DNA of 64,000 nt from Lobulomyces angularis (Eukaryota > Chytridiomycota > Chytridiomycetes > Lobulomycetales > Lobulomycetaceae). The notes under the pieces are model-generated. The model had not been told where the DNA came from, made no database searches, and saw only the letters and a program-made list of their open reading frames with translations. This document shows, piece after piece, positions 12,646 to 22,930 of the stretch (position 1 is the stretch's first letter; every line of letters starts with the position of its first letter). Both the position numbers and the translations under genes were made by a program. The stretch lies in assembly GCA_027604685.1 (NCBI GenBank), contig JADHYX010000022.1, forward strand, positions 43,214 to 107,213. Reading direction: 5' to 3'.

Positions 12646-13680
12646 TTAAATCCAGGATATTTTAAGGCCGTTGTGATTATATTGTCTAATTTTTGTCAGA
12701 AGAGCAACTTGGTGCGTGATATGTGGTGATATCCTCATAAATTTCTCGTCACTACAACCTTCCATCACAGGAGAATTCACCAGAATGACATGGTACTGGT
12801 TAAGGACTTGAAACTTGAGAGGCAAGAATACTGTTAAACCCCTGGAAATTGAACGGTTAGAGGTATTCCACTGGTATTCCACTGATATTACACTACTGGT
12901 GTTACATTGATATTAATGTAATATATTTATAAATTTTAATACCAAAGTGATAATTGATAATAGACAAAGGTGCATTTGCAACCAACTTACTAACTTGATA
13001 TCTCCTGCATAAAATTTTTTGCTCTGTTTGAATAAAACTCTTTTTCCTCTTTATATTTTTTTTTATAGTTCCTCCGTCCTTACATCCCTAATCATGAAAG
13101 TTTCTGCGAATAATAATCACCAAAGATTTAGTATCAAACCAGCAGTCCAAAGTGTCATCTAAAAAATCTGTTAAATTACTTTTGTTTCGAAATGTTCTTT
13201 TGCCTGAAAATATCTCACATCCTCTTCGTCCAATCCCTTACAGAGATCATCAGTTGACTGCAAAGGTAAGTCTCCAGCTACTAATGCAGGATCTTTATTA
13301 ATTTATTTTCACTTTTAGATTTTACCTTTCAAAGTTCCCCAAGCTATAATTCCTTGTTTTTGGGTTTCTCTGTTAATATAAGATAAAAAGTGGTAAAAAT
13401 AAACTTTTAAGTAGAATTATTCATAAAATAAACCTTTCAAATGTACTTTTTTTCATAAAACTTGATTAAAAATAGAAAAAATAACAAAAAATAGTTGGTA
13501 AAGGTATATGTTAAGAAAAATGAAAGTAAAAAAAAGATGTAGCAAACACTTAAAAAATGACCAATTTTTTTAGAACGAGTAAAATTTAAGTAAAATAAAA
13601 AAAATTATTACCAACAACGAAAATGCCACCATATTTTTTTAGCACCAGAAGTAAAGCTTCCAAAACACCTTTTCTACTCA
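12646..13680 (-). CDS. Unrecognised spliced gene or gene remnant
   Basis: Several exon-like stretches lie on the minus strand. One at 13672-13612 reads 'KGVLEALLLVLKKYGGIFVV' before a GT donor. The next reads 'RETQKQGIIAWGTLK' and continues, across a 33-nt candidate intron, into 'DPALVAGDLPLQSTDDLCKG' and 'LDEEDVRYFQAKEHFETK' (to about 13180). A final open stretch at 12882-12646 contains 'GLTVFLPLKFQVLNQYHVIL', 'MEGCSDEKFMRISPHITHQV' and 'ALLTKIRQYNH'. These look like real protein sequence, but I cannot name the family. The segment from 13180 to 12890 does not join cleanly, no ATG precedes the first exon, and a tRNA lies just upstream. It may therefore be truncated or decayed. It also encloses the second copy of a non-coding direct repeat. 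Confidence 0.4.
13413..13595 (+). repeat. Degenerate direct repeat, copy 2
   Basis: Partner of 11936-12110, in the same orientation. It falls in what would be an intron of the unrecognised minus-strand gene. Confidence 0.6.
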
Positions 13681-13716
13681 ATAATTAAAAAGACCCAGTT
13701 TTGTTCTAATCAAAAA

Positions 13717-13798
13717 GTCACTTTGGCGGAGTGGTTAACGCGATGGCCTGCTAAGCCATTACTCTCTGAGTGCGCAGGTTCGAATCCTGCAGGTGACG
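13717..13798 (+). tRNA. tRNA-Ser(GCU)
   Basis: This is an 82-nt cloverleaf. The acceptor stem GTCACTT pairs with AGGTGAC, followed by discriminator G at 13798. The anticodon loop CTGCTAA has anticodon GCT at 13750-13752 between ATGGC and GCCAT. A long variable arm (around TACTCTCTGAGTGC) is typical of serine tRNA. The T arm is GCAGG-TTCGAAT-CCTGC. There is no intron, and CCA is not encoded. Internal A-box- and B-box-like sequences are present (the B box around GGTTCGAATCC). Confidence 0.96.
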
Positions 13799-14171
13799 TT
13801 TTTGGACTTTAATTTTTTAAAAGTAGGAGAAATGTTTTTCCGGATAAAAACTGGAAATATGAGGCTTTCTGTCTAATTTTTTATATTTATTCATTTTATA
13901 CAAATTTAAAAAAACATGCATCATAATAATATGAAGAAAAAAAAAAAATGTAATTAAAAAGTTTGTAACAAAGGATTTCTTTTTTTTTTTTTTTTTTTCA
14001 AGAGTTACCGCTTTAATAAATATTATGGTTAATATCTCCACATGAAGCTTTTTTTATAAAAAATTTCCTTTGTTGATTATATGATATCTTAAAAAAATTC
14101 CTTGGTTGATTATATCTTAAAAAAAATCTTTTTCTTTGATGTGAGTGAAGTCACTGTTCCGTAAATATTTA
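13799..14171. other. Intergenic, T-rich
   Basis: No gene seen. A T run of about 19 lies near 13980. Two imperfect copies of 'ccttNgttgattatat' followed by 'atcttaaaaaaa' occur at 14068-14125. The composition changes at about 14.1 kb, where long homopolymers stop. Confidence 0.5.
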
Positions 14172-14694
14172 CTAATTAAGAAATTTACCAGTTGCATTTT
14201 TAATACTATCATTAATATGCAACCCTTCGCTTTTATATCTTGGATAATATTCATGTAATACTAATTGAGCAAATGCAACAGTAATATCATCAATATTAGT
14301 TCTTAGACTTTCATCCATCAGATATTTATGTTGTTCATTGTCATCTTACTTCTCTTTTATTATATTCTTATCTTTTGTAAATATTCTCTAACTTTTTCAT
14401 CTGGAAATATTTGTTTAATAATATTTAATGTTCTTTTTTTTATTTTAACTTTTTCATCTGGAAATATTTGTTTAATAATATTTAATGTTCTTTTTTTTAT
14501 TTTGTCAATATGTTCTTTTTTATAATATCTAGAGAAATTAAACTTTATGTCAGATGACATTGATGCAAAGTCTGTTTTTATACCATTCTAAATTTCATGT
14601 TATTTAAATCATATATACCGTCCTTAAACCTAAATATAGGTGATATATCTAATATTTTGTGAACTGTTTCATCCAACATACTTAATTTGTTATT
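14172..14694 (-). pseudogene. Decayed D5-like (NCLDV-type) primase-helicase remnant
   Basis: The minus strand carries three collinear pieces in different frames. 'FKDGIYDLNNMKFR' (about 14640-14590) matches the conserved 'N-G-x-YDL-x-x-x-x-FR' block of D5-type primase-helicases. 'QIFPDEKVREYL' (about 14450-14380) matches the block that normally precedes the ATPase core. 'LVLHEYYPRYKSEGL' (about 14260-14215) resembles the C-terminal block of that family. Stops and frameshifts separate the pieces. The distance between the second and third is far too short to hold the Walker A and B motifs, so the ATPase core has been lost. A 57-bp in-frame tandem duplication lies inside the second block. D5-type enzymes belong to large nucleocytoplasmic DNA viruses and some phages and plasmids; the virus itself cannot be named. 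Confidence 0.6.
14390..14504 (+). repeat. 57-bp tandem duplication (two units)
   Basis: The second unit starts 57 bp after the first (14390 and 14447) and is nearly identical to it. On the minus strand this equals 19 codons, so the frame is kept, but it duplicates part of the D5-like motif block. Confidence 0.85.
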
Positions 14695-15265
14695 TCTCTT
14701 TAAGATGTTTTATTCTTGTATATCGAAACTCATTAAGAGAAATTATAAATTTGAGTAAATAAATTTTGTCATTAAAAAAACTAACAAGGTTGAATTTGGA
14801 TATATTTTCCCTTGAATGTACGTGGAAGAATACAATAAAATCATCATAAGATAATAATACCGATCATAATATTACTCAGTTATTAATTATTTAGGTTATA
14901 TCGAATAAAATGAAAAAAAAATATTCCCATTTATATATGTCCATGTAAAGAATAGAAAATAAGCATAACAAAATTGTAAATCCTATGGTAATTACTCTCT
15001 CTCTCTTAATATATTTATGTTAAAGGTAAAGATGTTGTTATGATCAATGTAATTTAGTGTTTGTAAGTATATTGTTTATATCTCCGGTTCCCGTTCGCAT
15101 ATGATTGATGTAGATAAACTATTCATATAAAAAATAATTTTATTTTAAAGAATAATTAAAATATTAAAATTGAAAACAGAGAGAATAATTTTAAAAAGAA
15201 TGAGATCTTATTAATCAAAAATATTTTCTGTTAAACTTTATTAATACTATTTATAATAATTGCTA
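14695..15265. other. Intron-free spacer of the atypical patch
   Basis: No gene seen. The sequence is AT-rich but nearly free of long homopolymers. It may hold further decayed coding sequence that I cannot recognise. Confidence 0.4.
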
Positions 15266-16612
15266 TTATATACATGCTCTAAGCTTAATTTTATTATTTT
15301 CATGTTGTGTTCCTACAATATTCCTTAATTCTTCAGTATTTATTATTTCGGTTATTTCCTCTATAGATATCATTGTACAATTAACAAATATTTCGATTAA
15401 TGATGTTATATCATTTGATAGTTGAGCTGTCTCAAGGGCTTTTATATATTTCGACCTGCAATTTTTTCTTATAGATATCGGGGGTAAATTAGCTTTCATC
15501 AAGGGAATTGAGGATATAAGTCTTGCTATTTTACCGTTCTCGTTACTAAATGGATGTATTATACTTAATGAATGATGGAGCCAAGCAGCTATAATATAAG
15601 CCTTTAAAGGATCGCTTCTAAGGAGATCAGGATTGATATTTGAATTGTTATATTCCTCGAGCAGTTTTTCAATAAATGGTTGTATATCGAAAACATTAGA
15701 AAAATATTTATGTTTTTTATCTTTGGTCATTACATACATGTTGCAATTTCTCCATCTATCTACTTCGGTTAAAGCATAAAACGTAAAGTTGCTATCATAA
15801 GAATGTTTTGTAATTTTTGTATTAGCCACCAACTCCTTATGAACCTTCATTATAAGTTCAGATGTTAAGGGTTGAAGGCTTGTTGACTCACAAATATCAA
15901 ATGCACATAAAGTATTATCCAGGATTTTAACTACTTCTTCGCTGTTCTTTATTTGACTACGACTATCAACTTTTATTAGATCATCATAATAAAGTCCAGA
16001 CTTAATAATATCATTAGTAGTCTCTGGCGTAATAGAAAAAATGTTTTCAGTTTCATTTGCATCTATTGCAGCCAAATGTAAAAAGGCTTTTCTATATCTT
16101 TTCGTAAATTCATTTGATATCCAAACAGACTGTATATATTGTATTTTGTTTAATTGCGAGTAGAAATTAACAATATCTGTGAGCTTTGGAGGATCATTAA
16201 AATATAGTTTCCTCTCACATACTTCATAATATTCTTCATTTGTACTTTTTATATTTTCTGAACATTCTTTTTCTATAAGTATTTTCCATTGAATTAATTT
16301 ATCATCTATTATACAAAAAGGGGTACATAATTCAACTAATTTATTGAGTAAATTTAAGCAATCAGTAAAATTAAGTAAACTTGCATACGTACTCGCTAAA
16401 TTTAACATTAATATAGGTTGATTAGGATATTTATTATGAAGATATTCTAATGAATAAAATCTTTCTTTAATATCCCTGTTTTTTAGAACTTGATCTATTT
16501 TTATCCGTTCTCTTATATTAATTGGTGCTCCATACCACAAATTCAACAGATTATTCCCTTTCCACATTCCATTGAAATTTAAATCTCCCAGATATTCAAA
16601 GGGTATAGACAT
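15266..16612 (-). CDS. Fic-domain protein with TPR-like N-terminus
   Basis: A single uninterrupted 448-codon frame. Residues about 45-110 look like TPR helices ('LMLNLASTYASLLNFTDCLN'). The Fic domain lies at about 240-400, with a helix 'TSELIMKVHKELV' and the catalytic loop 'IHPFSNENGKIAR' at residues 352-364. Fic enzymes transfer AMP or another nucleotide part from an NTP to a target side chain; the family loop is H-P-F-x-[DE]-G-N-[GK]-R-x-x-R. Here the His and final Arg are kept, but the metal-binding acid is Asn, the Gly is Glu and the first Arg is Lys. Activity may therefore be weak or altered. I see no clear inhibitory [ST]-x-x-x-E-[GN] helix. The lack of introns and the flanking viral-like remnants suggest acquisition, but fungal genomes also contain Fic genes. 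Confidence 0.85.
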   Translation of the reverse strand: MSIPFEYLGDLNFNGMWKGNNLLNLWYGAPINIRERIKIDQVLKNRDIKERFYSLEYLHNKYPNQPILMLNLASTYASLLNFTDCLNLLNKLVELCTPFCIIDDKLIQWKILIEKECSENIKSTNEEYYEVCERKLYFNDPPKLTDIVNFYSQLNKIQYIQSVWISNEFTKRYRKAFLHLAAIDANETENIFSITPETTNDIIKSGLYYDDLIKVDSRSQIKNSEEVVKILDNTLCAFDICESTSLQPLTSELIMKVHKELVANTKITKHSYDSNFTFYALTEVDRWRNCNMYVMTKDKKHKYFSNVFDIQPFIEKLLEEYNNSNINPDLLRSDPLKAYIIAAWLHHSLSIIHPFSNENGKIARLISSIPLMKANLPPISIRKNCRSKYIKALETAQLSNDITSLIEIFVNCTMISIEEITEIINTEELRNIVGTQHENNKIKLRACI

Positions 16613-16807
16613 TTATTGGTGTACGTATTTATTAATTTCTGTATATATTAAGAATAAACTATTTTGATCATTTTAAATTATTTGATAAAAAACAAATTAA
16701 AACAAGTAAAACTTAAATTATATTATAGTAACCTTTACAAACTATTTTACTATTATAAATCAAGCTTTTGTAATACGTTTAATTTCAAGTTATAAAATAG
16801 TAGTTGT

Positions 16808-16921
16808 ACAAATATTCGTTTAATTTTTTTGTGTTTTGTTTGTGACTTAGTTTTTATGGTCTCGGAAAAAAAATTTTTTGGGGACCTAGTTTTCTTAATT
16901 GACCAGATTTTTTTAAATGAT
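16808..16921 (+). repeat. Diverged direct repeat, copy 1
   Basis: Shares 'ttttggggacctagttt' and flanking blocks with 17034-17141, about 226 bp away in the same orientation. Confidence 0.75.
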
Positions 16922-17033
16922 TTCGTACTCAGTAGAATCAATATTATACGACCATAAGTGAATTGTTTTGCTATTATATACTGAGTGCTATCAGTAGAGA
17001 TTAAGATCATAAAATATTCTTTCTGCTAACTTA

Positions 17034-17141
17034 TCAATTCATTTAATTTTTCTTAGCTTTGTTTCTGACTTAATTTTTGTGGTTTAAAAAAAATTTTTTT
17101 GGGGACCTAGTTTCCTGAATCGACTGGGTTTTTTAAAATGA
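17034..17141 (+). repeat. Diverged direct repeat, copy 2
   Basis: Partner of 16808-16921. Both copies run from 'ttaattttt' through 'tgactta' to 'ttttggggacctagttt' and end in a T-rich 'aaatga'. Confidence 0.75.
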
Positions 17142-17192
17142 ATTTATGTACAAACAAGAATAATTAGAGAATTTGAAGTAAAAGACAAGGAC

Positions 17193-17268
17193 AAATTCTC
17201 CTTTTTTATAATTTATTGTTTCTTTGAGCAAATTTCTCCTTTTTTATAATTTATTGTTTCTTTGAGCA
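17193..17268 (+). repeat. Tandem repeat, two units of about 38 bp
   Basis: The unit 'aaattctccttttttataat...tttgagc' occurs twice in direct succession, differing by one base. Confidence 0.9.
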
Positions 17269-17460
17269 TTTGTTTCATTCTTGAGTGTTGTATTATCAAC
17301 TAATAATATACTACTTTCTTCCTTAGAATCAATACAAGATAAATCAAAAATATAAACGTAATTTATATTGTTATTTCTTTTTTAAAGATATATTGAGTTT
17401 AGAATTCATTAATTGATATTGACGCGTATTATGACATTTTAACTTCAGTACTAAACCAAC

Positions 17461-17613
17461 ATGGACAATAATCAAAAAATATGCAAAATATGCTTGCTAT
17501 ATATTCCACCTTTTGCTACAAATGTACTTATTCCGATATATGTTCTTTTTTGTAATATTAATATTTGTGTTGACTGCGATCTTGTATTATTCACTGCAAA
17601 ATCTAGTTTTTAA
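17461..17613 (+). CDS. Small Cys-rich ORF, uncertain
   Basis: A 50-residue frame beginning 'MDNNQKICKICLLYIPP' with a C-x2-C pair and a later C-x5-C-x2-C cluster ('CNINICVDC'). The spacing suggests a small zinc-binding fold, and such small Cys-rich proteins are frequent in large DNA viruses. I cannot assign a family, and chance is a real possibility at this length. Confidence 0.3.
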   Translation: MDNNQKICKICLLYIPPFATNVLIPIYVLFCNINICVDCDLVLFTAKSSF

Positions 17614-17740
17614 AAATTAACTATTGTTTGTAAAACATTTATTTAATATTTCTTATATGATAACATATTATATGTTTTATTTTCTATTTCTAATTGTAAG
17701 CGATGTTCAAAAAGCAAAATATGATATATAATGATCTTTA

Positions 17741-17863
17741 GTATTCATCTAGAATATTGTTTATGTATTCAGTAAGCAAAGTATTAAAATTTCTAATATT
17801 TGAAGATAAAAAAACTTTGTTATGTTCATAAGAAATTTTAGGTTGTACCCATAATCTATAATT
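17741..17863 (-). pseudogene. Open coding-like fragment
   Basis: A minus-strand stretch with no start reads 'NYRLWVQPKISYEHNKVFLS' and ends at a stop after 'YINNILDEY'. The amino-acid mix is protein-like, but I do not recognise it. It lies head-to-head with the plus-strand fragment that follows. Confidence 0.3.
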
Positions 17864-17865
17864 TT

Positions 17866-18103
17866 TTAAGGAAATACAAAATACAAAATTCAACACGGTA
17901 ACAAAAATACAAAAACAAAAACTTACTATTTAAAGGGAAGTGTAGAAAAATTTCTCGATGACATAGATTGCAAAGATTCTAGTGTTCTAAAAAGTGCGTT
18001 ATTAGATTATAAAGAACATGAGTCAATGAAAAATTGCAAAGAATATAAATATCTAGCAAAACCTTTTAAAGATCATATTGTAAGTAAATTAATAGTAAAA
18101 TAA
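17866..18103 (+). pseudogene. Open coding-like fragment
   Basis: A plus-strand frame follows a TAA, reads 'TYYLKGSVEKFLDDIDCKDS', continues to 'AKPFKDHIVSKLIVK' and then stops. It has no good start codon. It looks like the C-terminal part of a cytosolic protein; family unknown. It has the same low-homopolymer composition as the Fic gene. Confidence 0.35.
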
Positions 18104-18329
18104 TTTAATTCTACTGAGCTTTTTTGTTTTTTTCTTTAAAAAATTTAATCTTTTGTTTTAATATTTTACTTTTTAAAAAGGGACAAGTAATATTTATTCT
18201 TATGTTTCTAAATTACACTTATCTATTAATAAGTAAACAAATGAACAAAATAATTTATCTTTAAGTAAGGTTTTGTTTTATTAAATACATCAATTCCGTC
18301 AAAACCTTCTCTCTATTTAAAAAGTCAAA

Positions 18330-18449
18330 CTATTTCCAGGTTTTATGACAATCGTTGCATGTATAATAAGTACTCATACCTTCATCGAGTCCCCTGTCTT
18401 GTTTTTGAGTAGATCCTATACTATTTTTCCCACATGAAATACATTTCAT
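18330..18449 (-). pseudogene. TFIIS-type zinc-ribbon remnant
   Basis: On the minus strand, 39 codons from an internal ATG (18449) read 'MKCISCGKNSIGSTQ', then 'DRGLDEGMSTYYTCNDC' and 'HKTWK', ending at a stop. The C-x2-C pair, the acidic Asp-Glu hairpin, the 'TYYTC-x2-C' pair and the terminal 'W-K' are the signature of the C-terminal zinc ribbon of transcription elongation factor TFIIS, which stimulates RNA cleavage by RNA polymerase II. Large DNA viruses encode short TFIIS homologues. The upstream sequence is interrupted by a stop, so the N-terminal domains are missing or decayed. A cellular TFIIS here would be expected to have introns and a central domain. Confidence 0.6.
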
Positions 18450-19728
18450 TGTATTGGACCTTTTTGAATATCTACATCCTTTGCTATTAATATTATCTAA
18501 TATCGAGCTTCATCATTAATTGAGTATGATATTCCTGGAATTTCCTCCATCGATTTATTTCAATAAAACTGAGATAAATTTAATTTTTTTTTCTGTTTCG
18601 TGTTACACTAACCAAAGCCTTTTTTTAAAATAGTCAAGCCAAAATAGCCATTTAATTTGGCTTGCCACAACTCATTGTAATGAAAAAAGAAAATCTAAAA
18701 ATTTTGGTTAACCACTCGATTTTTTTAAATTCATTTGCATATCATAGTATCTATCTAATTCATCACATTTGGTGTTTGATGAAGAAAATTTTTTCAAGTT
18801 CTATTCATAAAAGATTATCTAATTCTATTTTTTTTTTTAACAAATGCTTTACATAGTAAACCTTCTGGAATTCTTCTAATGAATTTGACCTATTCATTGA
18901 TAATTTATTTTTAAATATCGTATTATTAAACAGATGTTGCTACTTTTTATTTTCAACGTCAAGTAGAGCCAATTCAAAGAAAACTTTGGGTTTTTATTGT
19001 AAAAAAATGTTATTTCTGACAGGTGTGATCTTAACCAAAAAAAATTTAAAAAGAAAAAGGAAAATTTCCATATTTTTCATCAATTTTCTGCAAAAAAACT
19101 ACGAGTAATATGATTTGTAATGTAAAAAACAAAAACTTTTATTTGTATTTGATGAAATAAAAATCATGAAAAGTGAGTTTCAATAACAAAAAAGAGCTGT
19201 AGTTGAAGAATTCAACAAAGATATCACTGTTGGATTTGAAAACTACCTCAATTAAAACTTCAGAACTTTTCAGAACTTTTTATAAAATTTTTTAAATTCG
19301 GTATTTTTTTTGTTAAAGATTTAATTAAATTTAACATATCATATTGAATAAAAGGTTTCCACATATTGCTGTTATTTAGCATAATGAAGTTTTTGAATTT
19401 ATAAACATTTTTTTTTTTTTTTTTTTCTTAAACTTGTTTGAACTTATTGAAGTAAAATTCTGATTTATTAAAAATTCCAATACTTTTAACTTAAAAATAT
19501 AGATTTTCTTGTTTAAAAAAATTCTATTGCTTTTTTAATTTCCAATAAAAATAGTTGATTCCATTAAACAAAATAAAAAAACTACCATTATAAAAAAAAA
19601 AAAAAAACAAATTGTTTTGTGTAACATCCAAAACTCAAAGTTTAAAAAAAAATTGAGTGTGGAAAGCTGCACAAAGTCTCTCTAAACAAAAAGTAATAGC
19701 AAAAACCACTTTAAAAAAATAGTTGATT
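18450..19728. other. Transition region without a clear gene
   Basis: Composition returns to the A/T-run pattern of the rest of the window. Short protein-like scraps occur, for example minus strand about 18900-18720 ('SLEEFQKVYYVKH', 'CDELDRYYDMQ') and plus strand at about 19190-19252 ('VVEEFNKDITVGFENYLN' then stop). None can be assembled into a gene. The last ~300 bp should contain the PP2A promoter. Confidence 0.4.
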
Positions 19729-21019
<1,291 letters not shown>

Positions 21020-21441
21020 AAGAAATAAAATAAAATTTTGAATTAAAAAGAATTCTACCTTTCCTATTACATTTTTTTTTTTTCAAGTTTCTATTTTTAT
21101 TTTTCTATTTAGTTATTTTTTTTTTTTCATTTTTAATTATTTTTTATATAATAACTAAATACAAAGTAACATTTTTTTTTTCTTTTTTTTATTTTAAAAA
21201 ATTTTTCTTTTTTTTTTTAACGTGTTTTAACAAAAAAAAATTTACTTTTGCATGTCCAACATTTGCAAAATAACGGACTACAAAGAAAAGGATGGTATTA
21301 CGAACAAGTTAAACAAGTGCAAAAATCAAAAATTATTAACTAGAAAAATACGACAAAGTAATTATAAACTTTAAAAAAAAAAAAAGAGTTAAAATAAAAA
21401 AAAAAAAAGAATCTAGATGCAAAAATAATCAAAGTTTTAAA
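21020..21441. other. Intergenic, homopolymer-rich
   Basis: No gene seen. Long T and A runs follow the PP2A stop codon; 3' processing signals probably lie here. Confidence 0.55.
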
Positions 21442-22443
21442 GTGTGTAGATTATACAAGTTAAGGTCATTCAAAAGTATAAAAAAAAAAAGCTTTACAAA
21501 AAAAAAAATATTGACTTTTATGAATGTGAAACTTATAAATTTGACCTTGTTGATAAAAGTAACAAAAATTAAAAACTTTTTTAACAGTTACAAAAAAAAA
21601 AAAAAAAAAAGTAAACTTTCAACTGGTTTTGAGTTAAGCAAAAATAAGGAAGAAATTTTAAATTTTATAAAGCAAAAAAAGTATTTGTTAAAAATAAAAA
21701 AAAATTTAAAACTGCTGGATAATCTAAAATTAAAAAAATTTAACAACATTTCCACTTTGATACTCGAAACAAAGTTGAATAATATCTTTTTAAAAAAAAT
21801 TTTATTAAATTTTAATGTAAAGTTTAAAGATTTGTTTTCCATCTTTAAAAAACCGCTTGTTAAAAAAAATGTAGTCAAGATTGAAAATAGCAATCTGTCA
21901 TTCCTAAATGTAAATTTTGTCGAAAAAAATGCTGGTTTGGAATTTATGGGTAAACAAGAAAATGGTTTACAAGTTGGGAATGCTGAAAAAATTGTATTAA
22001 ACAATCAAAAGAAAACATTGGTCAATCCAGATGTGGATCGCAGAAACTATATCAACATTTTAAAAGAATCCCTAAAATCAGTAGAAAATACCAAAAGTGA
22101 AGAAAATTCATCAAAGAAAACTTGTCATATAAATGATGATCGCCGAAAGAATGTAGATAAATTTAAAGCATTATTGAAGCCAACCCAAAAAGATATCGTA
22201 GATATTACCCCCAATGTAATAATGAATGAAAAACAGAGGTTACTCGTAAATCAATTAAAAAATAGTTTAAAGTCGGTTGAAAATGTAAAAAATGAAACTG
22301 AGGGTGTCGAAAGTTCTGTAAAAAATTTGAAAAAACTTTCTTTTGAAGACCTAAAAAATTTAAATTCATTAGAGATTGAATATCAAAATGATGATATTTT
22401 ATATCGATGTATTAAATTAGTAATATTCTACATTGGTAAGTAA
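21442..22443 (+). CDS. Hypothetical Lys/Asn-rich basic protein
   Basis: A 333-codon uninterrupted frame. The first ~120 residues are a Lys/Leu/Asn/Phe mixture that A-rich DNA can produce by chance. The second half (after about residue 160) looks more like protein and has two related segments, 'NILKESLKSVENTKSEE' and 'NQLKNSLKSVENVKNE'. A good GT donor (gtaagt) overlaps the last codons at 22435-22440, so a further exon is possible but none was found. I do not recognise it. The true start may lie at a later Met. Confidence 0.4.
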   Translation: MCRLYKLRSFKSIKKKSFTKKKILTFMNVKLINLTLLIKVTKIKNFFNSYKKKKKKSKLSTGFELSKNKEEILNFIKQKKYLLKIKKNLKLLDNLKLKKFNNISTLILETKLNNIFLKKILLNFNVKFKDLFSIFKKPLVKKNVVKIENSNLSFLNVNFVEKNAGLEFMGKQENGLQVGNAEKIVLNNQKKTLVNPDVDRRNYINILKESLKSVENTKSEENSSKKTCHINDDRRKNVDKFKALLKPTQKDIVDITPNVIMNEKQRLLVNQLKNSLKSVENVKNETEGVESSVKNLKKLSFEDLKNLNSLEIEYQNDDILYRCIKLVIFYIGK

Positions 22444-22930
22444 AAAAAATTAAAAAAAAAATAATTGTTCATAAAAAAGTTAATTCTAAAAAAATGTTTT
22501 TTATTTTAATTTTATAAAACACTAAAACCATGTCCCGTTATTTAAATACTACACAACCAACAATTACCTAGCATCAAAAAGAAATTTTTTCAAAACTAAA
22601 AAAAAAAAAAAAAAAACTTTTGTTTATAGATGTATAGATATTTAATAAAAACTTTTTTTTTTTAGAAATTATATTTTTTTTAATAAAAAAGTTAAAAAAA
22701 AAAAAAAAGTTTCTTCCGCAGTTTTTTTTTTTTTAAAACTAAACTTTCTTTACTCTGTTTAAAGTAAAAACCATGTTTCTTCTTTTTTTTAAACAAAAGT
22801 TGATTCTTTATTAAAAAGTTTTAAAAAAAATAAAAATTTATGAATTTAAGAAAAAAAAATTTTTTGTTAAAAAAAAAAATTTTAAAAAAAAAAATATATA
22901 TATATATAAATAAAAATAAAATAAAAAAAA
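22444..22930. other. Intergenic, homopolymer-rich
   Basis: No gene seen. Dense A and T runs and an (AT)n stretch near 22892-22908 precede the syntaxin ATG. Confidence 0.55.

Larger units (their letters stand above)
16613..17460. other. Non-coding part of the atypical patch with repeats
   Basis: No gene supported. It contains a diverged direct repeat (about 16808-16921 and 17034-17141) and a tandem repeat at 17193-17268. An 85-codon minus frame (16753-17010) overlaps the first repeat copy and is not called. Confidence 0.5.

Noticed and set aside
14328..14525. Plus-strand 65-codon hydrophobic frame
   Set aside because: It is the antisense of the D5-like remnant and its 57-bp duplication; the meaningful motifs are on the minus strand.
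15266..16612. Bacterial contamination as the source of the Fic gene
   Set aside because: Base composition is as AT-rich as the flanks, there is no operon or bacterial neighbour, and eukaryotic genes flank the patch on both sides; a chimeric join still needs read support to exclude.
18662..18856. 64-codon plus-strand frame
   Set aside because: Protein-like scraps in this stretch are better on the minus strand, and neither direction gives a gene.
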